Positions 6,900 through 14,960 of a stretch of DNA of 32,613 nt are shown piece by piece. Numbering within the stretch: the stretch's first letter is position 1; each line of letters starts with the position of its first letter. The notes beneath the pieces were generated by a model that was not told the DNA's origin, did no database searches, and saw only the letters and a list, made by a program, of their open reading frames with translations. The stretch is from NCBI RefSeq assembly GCF_000308415.1, contig NZ_BAFS01000030.1, forward strand, positions 1 to 32,613, given 5' to 3'. A program made the translations under genes and the position numbers. Origin of the DNA: Nocardia asiatica NBRC 100129. GTDB taxonomy: Bacteria > Actinomycetota > Actinomycetes > Mycobacteriales > Mycobacteriaceae.

Positions 6900-7619
6900 T
6901 TGAGGGTTACCGTTGTTGTGCCGACCTACAACGAGCGGGAGAATCTGCCGGTTGCGGTGGAGCGGCTGACCGCGCTGCCGGTGCCCGACCTGCACGTCCT
7001 CGTGGTGGACGACAGTTCGCCGGACGGCACCGGCGAGGTGGCCGACAAGCTCGCCGCCGAGCTGCCGAACGTCGTGGGCGTGCTGCACCGGACCGAGAAG
7101 GACGGGCTCGGGCGCGCGTACGTCGCGGGCATCACGCGGGCGCTGGACGAGGGCGCGGACGTGGTGATCCAAATGGACGCCGACCTGTCGCATCCGGCCG
7201 AAGTGATCCCCGCCATGCTGGAGAAGCTGTCGACCACGGACGCCGGTGTCGTGCTCGGTTCCCGGTACGTCCCGGGCGGCTCGACCGCCGCCGAATGGAA
7301 GTGGTACCGCAAGGCGCTGTCGGCCTGGGCCAACTTCTACGTGAACCTGATTCTGCGGTTGGGCGTCAAGGACGCCACCGCGGGTTTCAAGGCGTGGAAA
7401 GCCGACACCCTGCGCGCCATCGACGTGGCCGCGATCCGCAGCAACGGGTACTCCTTCCAGGTCGAGATGAACTACCGCACCATCAAGAAGGGGATCGCGA
7501 TCGCCGAGGTGCCGATCCGGTTCGAGGAGCGGACGCTCGGCGCCTCCAAGATGAGCCTCAAGGTGCAACTCGAGTCGGCGCTGATGCCGTGGAAGCTGCT
7601 GTTCGGCCGCGCGGTCTGA
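6900..7619 (+). CDS. ppm1: polyprenol-phosphate mannose synthase (Ppm1 catalytic domain, stand-alone)
   Basis: This 239-residue GT2 glycosyltransferase moves mannose from GDP-mannose to polyprenol phosphate. The product is the mannose donor for LAM/LM synthesis and protein O-mannosylation at the membrane. Visible motifs: VTVVVPTYNERENLP at the N-terminus, VVDDSSPDGTG, the metal/donor site QMDADLSHP (DAD at residues 93-95), VLGSRYVPGG and ATAGFKAWKA. The TTG at 6900 has AGGGAGGG 6 nt upstream, which is better than the upstream frame starting at 6846. In M. tuberculosis this domain is the C-terminal half of a fusion with an apolipoprotein N-acyltransferase. Here it stands alone, as in corynebacteria. 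Confidence 0.9.
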   Translation: MRVTVVVPTYNERENLPVAVERLTALPVPDLHVLVVDDSSPDGTGEVADKLAAELPNVVGVLHRTEKDGLGRAYVAGITRALDEGADVVIQMDADLSHPAEVIPAMLEKLSTTDAGVVLGSRYVPGGSTAAEWKWYRKALSAWANFYVNLILRLGVKDATAGFKAWKADTLRAIDVAAIRSNGYSFQVEMNYRTIKKGIAIAEVPIRFEERTLGASKMSLKVQLESALMPWKLLFGRAV

Positions 7620-7634
7620 GCAACGGCCGATGGG

Positions 7635-7668
7635 CCCCGCCGCCGGAGGGAAGCGAGGCCCGGCGGGG
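7635..7668. terminator. possible terminator between ppm1 and the PlsC gene
   Basis: CCCCGCCG (7635-7642) and CGGCGGGG (7661-7668) can form an 8-bp stem with an 18-nt loop in the short gap between two convergent genes. There is no T-run. Confidence 0.4.
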
Positions 7669-7709
7669 GCGATGGCGTCCTTTCCCGGCGCGGCGCACGC
7701 CGGGCCAGG

Positions 7710-9146
7710 TCAGCGGGGCCAATCCAGCAGTGTGTCGACGAACAACTGGCGTACCCGCGCCACCTTGGCGTCCAAGTCGCGAGGGTCCCACCCGCTGACG
7801 TCGATCGGGTCGAGGATCGCCACGTCGACCGTTCCGGGTCGGGCGACCATCGCGTTGCGCCAGCAGACTTCGCCCGCGTTCCGTATGACCACCGGGATCA
7901 CCGGTACCCCGGCCTGTATCGCGACGTGGAACGCGCCCTTCTTGAACAGCCCGACCTCGGGAGTGTAGGAGCGGGTTCCTTCCGGAGACACCGCGACCGA
8001 CAAGCCGCCGCGCAGAGTCTCGACCACCGGCTGCAACGCCGCCCTGGCCCGTGCGCTGTTCTTGCGATCGATGAACGTCACGCCGACGAAGCGCATGAGC
8101 GGCCCGAAGACCGGATTCTTGGTGAGTTCCTTCTTGCCGATGGCGGTGACGCCGCCGCCGAGCACCGCGGGCACGATGATGATGTCGAACTGACTCTGGT
8201 GGTTGAACAAGAAGACCGCGGGGCGGGGTGCTCTCGCGTTCTCCGCTCCCGTGACCCGCACGTGCACTCCCGCGATGCGCAGCGTATTGCGCGTCGCGTG
8301 CGCCAGCAGCGCGTCGGCCATCTGCCTGCGGTCTTTGGTGGGCGCCTTCGAAGCGACACCGAACAGCGCGCCGCCGAGCAACCCGGCGAAGCCGGCCGCG
8401 GTGCGCGCGTAATCGCTCACGCGCGGGGGGCGGCGCGGCCGGAACGTCAGCCTGCCCCAGTGCTGCAGGTCGGCGACGTCGGCCAGCGCGTCGTCGGGGT
8501 TCACCACCACGGGATGCCCGGTCTGCGACAGCATCGGCAGATCGGCGCTCGTGCCGGAGTAGGCGTAGCTGAGTTCGAGATCCACCTCGTGGGCGGCCGC
8601 GAACCCCGCGATCGCCTCGGCCTTGCCGTTGCGCCACAGCGGCTTCCCGTCGGGATACCCGGTGAGCACGCCGTCGCGGGTGGCCATCGGCGTGCACAGC
8701 ACGTGCTCGATGCCCAGCTGAGCCGCCGCGGGCGCCACCTGGAACTCGGTCAGCGAACTGACCAGCACGATGGTGTGCCCGGCCGCCTGGTGGGTCCGGA
8801 TCAGCTCCCATGCCTCGGGATACAGGTGCCCGTAGACGGTGCGCTGGAACAGTCGCCGACCCAGCGTGGTCATCTCCTCTTCGGACCGTCCCGCCAGTGC
8901 CTCGGACAGGTCGCGGAGCAACCGGCTGTACTCGCCGTCGGTCATGTGGTTCCGGATGCCGCCGAGCAGTACGTCGGCGGGCTTGCGGCGACGGCGTGGC
9001 CCCGGGCCGTCGACGACGGCGCCGAAATCGAAGACAGCCGCGACGGCGCGGCCTTGCGGCCCCGAGCGGATGGCGGCGAGCGCGGCGTCGAGATCAGCGC
9101 GTGCGCCGGTCATCGGAACCTCCTGCGCCGGGTGAGTGTCGCTCAC
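7710..9146 (-). CDS. plsC: HAD-like domain fused to 1-acyl-sn-glycerol-3-phosphate acyltransferase (PlsC)
   Basis: This 478-residue protein combines an N-terminal HAD-IB-like domain (about residues 30-235) with a C-terminal PlsC acyltransferase (about 285-470), which makes phosphatidic acid from lysophosphatidate at the membrane. The acyltransferase is intact: NHQSQFD (H316 to D321, HX4D), FIDRKN, PEGTRS (388-393) and VPVIPV. The HAD half is degenerate: motif I reads FDFGAVV, so the second Asp of DxD is missing, and the motif IV region reads YSGTSADLPML instead of an acidic GD-type loop; Lys175 of motif III remains. GTG 9146 overlaps the plsB stop (GTGA) and has GGGAGG upstream; ATG 9113, preceded by GGAGG, is an alternative. 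It resembles M. tuberculosis Rv2483c. Confidence 0.9.
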   Translation of the reverse strand: MSDTHPAQEVPMTGARADLDAALAAIRSGPQGRAVAAVFDFGAVVDGPGPRRRRKPADVLLGGIRNHMTDGEYSRLLRDLSEALAGRSEEEMTTLGRRLFQRTVYGHLYPEAWELIRTHQAAGHTIVLVSSLTEFQVAPAAAQLGIEHVLCTPMATRDGVLTGYPDGKPLWRNGKAEAIAGFAAAHEVDLELSYAYSGTSADLPMLSQTGHPVVVNPDDALADVADLQHWGRLTFRPRRPPRVSDYARTAAGFAGLLGGALFGVASKAPTKDRRQMADALLAHATRNTLRIAGVHVRVTGAENARAPRPAVFLFNHQSQFDIIIVPAVLGGGVTAIGKKELTKNPVFGPLMRFVGVTFIDRKNSARARAALQPVVETLRGGLSVAVSPEGTRSYTPEVGLFKKGAFHVAIQAGVPVIPVVIRNAGEVCWRNAMVARPGTVDVAILDPIDVSGWDPRDLDAKVARVRQLFVDTLLDWPR

Positions 9147-11611
9147 CAGGCCTCCCGATTGGACGGGTCGAGTGCGGCGGCCTGTGCGATGCGGGCGCCG
9201 ATGGTGCGCAGGCGCTCGGCGAATTCGGTTCTGCGCTGGAGCAGCCGTCGGGCCGCTTCGGCCGGTTCCTCGTCGGGGGCCGTTTCCAGCAGGCCGTAGT
9301 TGTCGGCGAGCTTGAGGGCGCTGGTGAACAATTCAGTGGAGACCGACTCGGGGCTGTGCAACCGCTGTTGCAGCATCATCTGCTTGCCGACCGCCACGCA
9401 TTCGGTGGTCAGCTCCTTGCGGTCGATCTCCTCGCTCGCGTCCCGGGCGGCCAGCCGTTCGGCCACCACCAACTGCGCGTCGACGAACGAGCGCAGTACG
9501 CGGTGGGCCATCGTGAAGCCGGATGCGGTGAGTTTCGCCAAGATGTCCGAGCCGAGGGTGTCGCGGCGGGTGTGGGTGTACCAGTCCGGATCCACCAGGA
9601 GCATCTCCGCGACCATCTGGTCGGCGAACTCGCCGCGATCGGGGAAGAAGAACTCGAACTTCAGCAGGTCGCGCAGCCGGAACGCCTCGTCCCAGCCGGT
9701 CTTCAGAGCGTCGGCGTCGCCGTTGTCGACCGCGGCCAGGATGGACAGCTCGAGGATGGCGCGGTTGACGAACCAGTGCACCGCGCTGTTGCGGTAGAAG
9801 GCGGCCTCCAGATGCGCACCGGACTCGATCGAGTACACCGGTTCGATCCCGCCGCGATACACCGTGACCACCTTGGCCAGCGACAACTGTTCCAGCACCA
9901 CGGCCAGGCCCTGCTCGTCCCGGAGCGCGTCCAGTTCGCCGCGCGGCAGCTCACGCTTGTCGATGTAGCCGAGCACGGGCGCCAGCACCGTGCGTACCTC
10001 GCCGAGGGTGAGCGCGCGCCCGTCCACACCCAGCAGCGCCAGGGTGACCAGCGCGTTGACCGTGATCGGCGTGACCGCGTTGATCCCCACCGCGACTTCG
10101 AACGCCAGCCGCTGCACGGCCTTCCGTTCCAGCTCGGTGATCTCCGGCGGGTCGCTGTCGACGACTCCGGCCTCGACGCGCGGCGGCGGGATCGGCTCCG
10201 TGTGATGCAACGGGATGGTCAGCGGGGGCGCCGTCAGGGGGTCGCCGTGCGCGGCGAGCCGATCGCGCGCCGACAGCGGCTCACCGAAGCGGACGTACAC
10301 GTGCCCGGCGGAGTGCTGCTGGCTGCGGATATAACGGGCCAGCCAGGTCAGCCCCTCGGGTTTCTTCTTGCCGCCCTCCTGCTCGGTGGCGATGGCGCCG
10401 AGTTCGTTGAGCCGCTCGTAGGTGATCGAGACCGGAACCAGCATGACGTCATCGATGCGGTTCGAACGCACCGCGGCGGCGAGATAGTTCAGCAGGCCGT
10501 AGCGCGGCGGCCGCAGTTTGCCGGTGCGGGTGCGGCCGCCTTCGAAGTACCACTCCAGGTTGAAGCGCTTGGCCAGCAGATAGGCGAAGTACTCCTCGAC
10601 GACGGCCTTGTAGACCTCGTCGTCGCCGAAACTGCGCCGGATGAAGACGGTTCCGGTGCGCCGCGCGATCGGGCCCATCGGCCAGAAGCTGAGATTCGCG
10701 CCGCCGATCACATGGTTCGGCGGGAAGTCGTTGCGAGCCAGCACGTCTCCGAGCACGAACGCGTCGACGTAGGAGCGATGCGAGGGCAGGAACACCAGCG
10801 GGAAGCGGCGGTTGAGGTCGCGCAATCCGGTCAGGCCGGACTCGTCGGGGTCCACCTTCCAGGTCGAGGCGTGCACCGGCCGCATGGCTTGGGTGAACAG
10901 GTCGGAGACCAGCCTGCTCTGGGCGGCGACCAGTTCGTTGAGCCCCTTCTCGGCGCGGCGGTACACCTCGTGCGGGCTGGCCCCGATCTGGTCGGCGATC
11001 AGCTCCAGTCTGCGCAGGAAGTCTGGGGAGTCGAGGATCTCCTCGGCGACCAGCTTGGGCACCTTGTACCGGTCGCCGATGATGGTGCGTTCGGCGCGTT
11101 CCAGCGCCACCACCGCGGCGCGCACGACGGCGCGGGCGAACGGCTCGGCGCTGCCCTTGTCGAACAGCGCCGAGGCTTCCGGGTTGTTCGCGCGCAGCTC
11201 ACTGAGCCGGGCGGGCGCGCCGGTCAGCACCACGTGGCGGTCCGGCGACTTGGCGAGCAGCCTGCGCTGCGCCAGCCGGTTGGGCTTGCGCGGGTTGGTC
11301 ATCAGGGCCAGGTCGGCGAAGGTGACGCGGCGGACGCCGTCGCGTTCGGGCGGCAGCCACAGCACGCGGATCGGCACCACCAGTGGATCGTCGCGCCTGC
11401 CGACCAGCCGGGCGGCCACCGCGCCCGCGTCCAGGTCCAGTTGGGTGACCGGCGCGTCGGTGCCGAACTCGGTGCCGATCCCGCCATCGGCCAGCCACTT
11501 GCCGACGAGTTCGCGTTCCACCCCCGACGCGGCGTCGATCAGGGCCACCACCGATCGCGGTGCGGTCCCGGGCCGTGCTGTCGCGGGTGAATCGCCGCGG
11601 TGATCGATCAT
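9143..11611 (-). CDS. plsB: glycerol-3-phosphate 1-O-acyltransferase (PlsB)
   Basis: This 822-residue enzyme catalyses the first acylation of glycerol-3-phosphate in phospholipid and triacylglycerol synthesis at the cytoplasmic membrane. Conserved blocks: PSHRSYVDAFVLGDVL (HX4D at H278-D283), GGANLSFWPMG, FIRRSFGDDEVY, WYFEGGRTRTGKL (EGGR at 357-360) and MLVPVSITYERL. The length fits the PlsB family (about 800). ATG 11611 is preceded by GGAGGG about 10 nt upstream. The downstream PlsC fusion starts within its stop codon, so the two consecutive acylation steps are translationally coupled; the same pairing is known from M. tuberculosis (plsB2-plsC). Confidence 0.95.
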   Translation of the reverse strand: MIDHRGDSPATARPGTAPRSVVALIDAASGVERELVGKWLADGGIGTEFGTDAPVTQLDLDAGAVAARLVGRRDDPLVVPIRVLWLPPERDGVRRVTFADLALMTNPRKPNRLAQRRLLAKSPDRHVVLTGAPARLSELRANNPEASALFDKGSAEPFARAVVRAAVVALERAERTIIGDRYKVPKLVAEEILDSPDFLRRLELIADQIGASPHEVYRRAEKGLNELVAAQSRLVSDLFTQAMRPVHASTWKVDPDESGLTGLRDLNRRFPLVFLPSHRSYVDAFVLGDVLARNDFPPNHVIGGANLSFWPMGPIARRTGTVFIRRSFGDDEVYKAVVEEYFAYLLAKRFNLEWYFEGGRTRTGKLRPPRYGLLNYLAAAVRSNRIDDVMLVPVSITYERLNELGAIATEQEGGKKKPEGLTWLARYIRSQQHSAGHVYVRFGEPLSARDRLAAHGDPLTAPPLTIPLHHTEPIPPPRVEAGVVDSDPPEITELERKAVQRLAFEVAVGINAVTPITVNALVTLALLGVDGRALTLGEVRTVLAPVLGYIDKRELPRGELDALRDEQGLAVVLEQLSLAKVVTVYRGGIEPVYSIESGAHLEAAFYRNSAVHWFVNRAILELSILAAVDNGDADALKTGWDEAFRLRDLLKFEFFFPDRGEFADQMVAEMLLVDPDWYTHTRRDTLGSDILAKLTASGFTMAHRVLRSFVDAQLVVAERLAARDASEEIDRKELTTECVAVGKQMMLQQRLHSPESVSTELFTSALKLADNYGLLETAPDEEPAEAARRLLQRRTEFAERLRTIGARIAQAAALDPSNREAW

Positions 11612-11807
11612 CGATGTTCTTCCCTCCGCAGGTGACGCTCTCCACTATTCAATCCCGGCGGGTCTCTTCCGCGCAGGCAGTCGGCGTGGCGAGTTCGGTC
11701 GCCGCCGTCGGCGGGGCCGAAAGTGCTTGCCGCGTGGTCGGGCATGCCCCGCTCGGACTGATCGCTTCGCGTTCGCGTTGTGGTCTCGAGCACACCGGCG
11801 CCATTAA

Positions 11808-11826
11808 GGAGGTAATGCTAACCTTA
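11808..11826 (+). promoter_or_regulatory. iron box 1 (IdeR/DmdR site) upstream of salicylate synthase
   Basis: GGAGGTAATGCTAACCTTA matches the IdeR/DtxR-type consensus TTAGGTTAGGCTAACCTAA at 14 of 19 positions. It lies 39 nt before the start codon. IdeR-type regulators repress siderophore genes when iron is plentiful. Confidence 0.7.
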
Positions 11827-11836
11827 CCCGCACAAG

Positions 11837-11855
11837 TTAGGCCAGGGTAACCTTT
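11837..11855 (+). promoter_or_regulatory. iron box 2 (IdeR/DmdR site) upstream of salicylate synthase
   Basis: TTAGGCCAGGGTAACCTTT matches the 19-bp consensus at 14 positions. It sits 10 bp after the first box and ends just before the GGAGG ribosome site, so bound repressor would cover the promoter and leader. Confidence 0.75.
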
Positions 11856-11864
11856 GGAGGATCG

Positions 11865-13175
11865 TTGTCGACCACGGAACGCCTGCGGGTTGAGTATGTG
11901 ACCGATCCGGCGGCAGCGATGTCCCGGCTGGCGGGGGCGGATCGGTTCGGCGAGTACGTGATGTACGAGCGTCCGGGGGAGTGGGTGTTCGCGGCCGATC
12001 CGATCGGCAGTGTCGAACTGGATGCGCGCGAGCTGCGCATCACCTGGGCGGGGCAGACCACGACCAGCGGATGGGAAGGCAATCCGGCGGGCGTGATCGA
12101 CCGGGCGCTCGGCGCGCTTCCGCTCGACGGACGAAACGCCTACGGCTGGATCGGATTCGAATTCTGCGCGTGGGCGCTCGACGTCACCGAGCACGTGGAC
12201 CCGCGTACCGCGCTGGCGCACCTTATGATCCCCCGGATCGAGGTCACGGTAGGCGAATTCGGCGTCCGGGTATCGGGTGCGACGCCCGCGGAGACGGGCG
12301 ACATCCACGACCTGATCGCGCAGTCGCAGAACACCGAGCTGCCGCAGGCGCATCCGGCCGACATCCGAGTCGATCCCACCGGCTACCGGGACCGGGTCGC
12401 AGAGGCGGTCGGCGAGATCCAGGCCGGCCGCTACCAGAAGGTGATCCTGTCCAGAAAGGTCGAGCTGCCCTTCGCGGTGGACGTTCCGGCGACCTATCGC
12501 CTCGGGCGCGCGCACAACACTCCGGCGCGGTCGTTCCTGTTGCGGCTCGGCGGCCTGGAGGCGGCGGGCTTCAGCCCCGAACTGGTCGCGTCCGTGGACG
12601 ACGAGCGGGTGGTGACCACCGAGCCGCTGGCGGGCACCCGCGCCTTCGGCCGCGGCTCGACGGCCGACCTCGCAGCCAAGGCCGACCTGGTCACCGATCC
12701 GAAAGAGATCGTGGAGCACGCGATTTCGGTGCAGACCTCGTTCGCGGAGATCACGGCCGTCGCCGATCCCGGCACGCCCGCGGTGTCGGACTTCATGGCC
12801 GTGCGCGAGCGTGGCAGCGTCCAGCACTTGGCGTCCACGGTGCGCGGGCGGCTGGCGGCGGACCGATCCAGCTGGGACGCGCTGGAGGTGCTGTTCCCGT
12901 CGGTGACCGCCTCGGGAATTCCCAAGCGCGCGGGCGTCGACTCGGTGTTCCGGCTCGACCACGACCCGCGCGGGCTGTACTCCGGGGCGGTGGTCACCGT
13001 TTCGCCGACCGGTGCGCTGGAGGCGACCCTCGTCTTGCGCGCGGTGTACCAGAACACCGAGGGTGCCTGGCTGCGCGCGGGCGCGGGCATCGTCGGCCAG
13101 TCACGGCCGGAACGCGAGTTCGAGGAGACCTGCGAGAAATTGGGCAGCATCGCGCCCTACGTGGTGAAGGCATAG
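11865..13175 (+). CDS. mbtI: salicylate synthase (MbtI/NbtS type)
   Basis: This 436-residue chorismate-utilising enzyme converts chorismate via isochorismate to salicylate, the aryl cap of mycobactin/nocobactin siderophores. Motifs in order: GRYQKVILSRKVELP (K192, the catalytic Lys position), GLEAAGFSPELVASV, VVTTEPLAGTRAFGRG (E253), TDPKEIVEHAISVQ (E281, E284), QHLASTVRGRL, FPSVTASGIPK and GAGIVGQSRPEREFEETCEKL with the Mg-binding Glu region. SGIPK is diagnostic of the isochorismate/salicylate branch. TTG 11865 has GGAGG 4 nt upstream. Two iron boxes precede it, so expression should rise under iron starvation. In Nocardia this gene is called nbtS. It converges on the salicylate-AMP ligase, which uses its product. 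Confidence 0.93.
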   Translation: MSTTERLRVEYVTDPAAAMSRLAGADRFGEYVMYERPGEWVFAADPIGSVELDARELRITWAGQTTTSGWEGNPAGVIDRALGALPLDGRNAYGWIGFEFCAWALDVTEHVDPRTALAHLMIPRIEVTVGEFGVRVSGATPAETGDIHDLIAQSQNTELPQAHPADIRVDPTGYRDRVAEAVGEIQAGRYQKVILSRKVELPFAVDVPATYRLGRAHNTPARSFLLRLGGLEAAGFSPELVASVDDERVVTTEPLAGTRAFGRGSTADLAAKADLVTDPKEIVEHAISVQTSFAEITAVADPGTPAVSDFMAVRERGSVQHLASTVRGRLAADRSSWDALEVLFPSVTASGIPKRAGVDSVFRLDHDPRGLYSGAVVTVSPTGALEATLVLRAVYQNTEGAWLRAGAGIVGQSRPEREFEETCEKLGSIAPYVVKA

Positions 13176-13186
13176 CGGAAGACCGG

Positions 13187-13216
13187 CGGGCAGCGCACCG
13201 GATGGTGCGCTGCCCG
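13187..13216. terminator. bidirectional terminator between the two salicylate genes
   Basis: CGGGCAGCGCACC (13187-13199) and GGTGCGCTGCCCG (13204-13216) form a perfect 13-bp stem with a 4-nt loop. It fills the 55-bp gap between two convergent genes and can serve both. Confidence 0.88.
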
Positions 13217-13230
13217 TCGGCTGCTCGGCG

Positions 13231-14859
13231 CTACCGCTCGGCGCGCAGTGCTTTCTTGTCGATCTTGCCGACCGCGGTGATCGGCAGCTTGTCGCTGCGG
13301 CGCAGCACGTCCGGCAGCTTGTAGGTGGCCAGACCGCGGGCGGCGAGGAAGGTCTTGATCTCGGCCAGCGTCGGCATCTCGCCGTCGACGACCAGGACGG
13401 CGCAGACCTTCTCACCCAGCGCCACGTCCGGCAGCCCCACGGCGGCGGCATGCCGGACGGCGGGATGGGCGAGCAGGTGTTCCTCGAGTTCGTCGCAGGA
13501 GACGTTCTCGCCGCCGCGATTGATCACGTCTTTGATCCGGCCGGAGACCACGAGATGGCCGCTGGGCAGGCGGCGGACCAGGTCGCCGCTGCGATAGAAG
13601 CCGTCCGGGGTGAACGCGCGCGCGTTGTGCTCGGGTGCGCGGTAGTAGCCGCGAATCGTGTACGGCCCCCTGGTCAGTAGCTCGCCCTCCCCGCCGGGCG
13701 CCACCTCGTTGCCGTCGGCGTCCACCACGCGGACCTCGTCGGCGGGTGACAGCGGCCTGCCCTGGGTGGTGTGCAGCAGTTCGGCCGGATCGTCGAGCCG
13801 GGTGTAGTTGAGCAGGCCCTCGGCCATGCCGAACACCTGTTGCAGGGTGGCGCCCAACGCCGGGGTCACTTCCTTGGCGTTGACCTCCGCCAGTCGCGCG
13901 CCGCCGACCTGGAGCAGACGCAGCGAGCTCAGGTCCGCTTCTTCCCATTCGGTGGCCGCGCACCAGAGTTGGGCCAGCGGCGGCACGACGGCGGTGACCG
14001 TCACCCGATGCCGCTCGATCGCGGCGAACGCGCTCTCGGGGCTCGGGTCGCCGACGAACGCGATCGCGCCGCCCGTCGCGACGGTGCCCAGTATGCCCGG
14101 GCACGCCAGCGGGAAGTTGTGTGCGGCAGGCAATGTCGCGAGATAGACGTCCTGTTCGGTCAGTTCACACACCTCGGCGCTCGCGGTGGCGTTGTAGACG
14201 TAGTCGTCGTGCGTGCGCGCGATCAGCTTCGGCAGGCCGGTGGTGCCGCCGGAGACCAGCATCAGGGCGATGTCGCCCGGATCGATTTCGGGCAACGCAC
14301 CGCCGTCGCACGGTATCGAGGCCAGGTCGGTGAACGGCCCCGGGTCACCGAGCACCAGGACATGGCGCAGTGACGGCACCGCGTCGCGCACGGTGGTCGC
14401 CAATTCCCGATAGTCGAAGTCGCCCGCCCGGTCGGCGACGATGTAACCGACCGCGTCGGAAAGCCGGGTCAGGTGCTCGATTTCGGCCCGGCGATGCGCG
14501 GGCAGGCTCAACACGGGGATGATTCCGGCGCGCAACAGGCCGAACAGCACGGTCAGGAACTCGGGCACGTTCGGCAGTTGCACCACCACGCGGTCACCGG
14601 GGGCGATGCCGAGCGCGAGCAGCCCGTGCGCCATCCGGTCGGCGGCGGCGTCGATATCGGCGTAATCGCGCGTGCCCTGCGCGTCGAGCAGCGCGGGACG
14701 CTGGGGATGCCGGTGCGCGGTCGCGCGCAGCAGGTCTCCGAGCGGGCGTCCGGCCCAGTAGCCGGCGGCTCGATATTCCGCAGCCGTGTGCGCGGGAAAG
14801 GGTACGTAGCCGTCGCGGTGCGCGGACTCGGTCGGTGTGGAAGTCACGGTCTGCCTCAC
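13231..14859 (-). CDS. mbtA: salicylate-AMP ligase (MbtA/DhbE/EntE family)
   Basis: This 542-residue stand-alone adenylation enzyme activates salicylate as acyl-AMP and loads it onto the aryl carrier protein of a siderophore NRPS. Visible motifs: P-loop [32 protein letters not shown] (the aryl-acid pocket, with the Asn that contacts the 2-hydroxyl), [41 protein letters not shown] and the C-terminal Lys region [16 protein letters not shown] 14859 has little ribosome site; GTG 14847 (MTSTPTES), preceded by AGG, is a good alternative. A near-perfect iron box lies 25 bp upstream. The carrier protein and NRPS genes are not in the window. Confidence 0.92.
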   Translation of the reverse strand: MRQTVTSTPTESAHRDGYVPFPAHTAAEYRAAGYWAGRPLGDLLRATAHRHPQRPALLDAQGTRDYADIDAAADRMAHGLLALGIAPGDRVVVQLPNVPEFLTVLFGLLRAGIIPVLSLPAHRRAEIEHLTRLSDAVGYIVADRAGDFDYRELATTVRDAVPSLRHVLVLGDPGPFTDLASIPCDGGALPEIDPGDIALMLVSGGTTGLPKLIARTHDDYVYNATASAEVCELTEQDVYLATLPAAHNFPLACPGILGTVATGGAIAFVGDPSPESAFAAIERHRVTVTAVVPPLAQLWCAATEWEEADLSSLRLLQVGGARLAEVNAKEVTPALGATLQQVFGMAEGLLNYTRLDDPAELLHTTQGRPLSPADEVRVVDADGNEVAPGGEGELLTRGPYTIRGYYRAPEHNARAFTPDGFYRSGDLVRRLPSGHLVVSGRIKDVINRGGENVSCDELEEHLLAHPAVRHAAAVGLPDVALGEKVCAVLVVDGEMPTLAEIKTFLAARGLATYKLPDVLRRSDKLPITAVGKIDKKALRAER

Positions 14860-14884
14860 AAAATCAAGCCAAGTTCTATGCCTT

Positions 14885-14903
14885 TTAGGTTAGGCAACCC
14901 TAC
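14885..14903 (-). promoter_or_regulatory. iron box (IdeR/DmdR site) upstream of the salicylate-AMP ligase
   Basis: TTAGGTTAGGCAACCCTAC (plus strand) matches the 19-bp IdeR consensus at 16 positions, including the first 11. The site is close to palindromic and lies 25 bp before GTG 14859, so the ligase gene should share iron control with the salicylate synthase gene. Confidence 0.85.
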
Positions 14904-14947
14904 CCGCCCGCGCGTGTCGACATCTGCCGTCCGGCGCTGCCGCACAC

Positions 14948-14960
14948 TAGACTTTTCGGC
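14948..14960 (+). promoter_or_regulatory. leaderless -10 element of the SDR gene
   Basis: TAGACT (14948-14953) lies 7 nt before ATG 14961, where no ribosome site is present. This spacing places the transcription start at the ATG. Confidence 0.55.

Noticed and set aside
9000..9060. Frameshift as the cause of the odd HAD motif I in the PlsC fusion
   Set aside because: Reading both other frames across the segment gives no FDxDGT motif or better family match, and the frame continues correctly on both sides.
8810..11590. Very long plus-strand open frame (926 codons) opposite plsB and plsC
   Set aside because: It is the complement of two clearly conserved minus-strand genes, with Arg/Gln/His-rich composition and no family motif; high GC keeps the antisense frame open.
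11815..11850. ATG after AAGGAGGT encoding MLTLPAQVRPG upstream of salicylate synthase
   Set aside because: The Shine-Dalgarno-like run is only 1-2 nt from the ATG and the whole ORF is made of the two iron boxes, so the similarity is best explained by the operator sequence.
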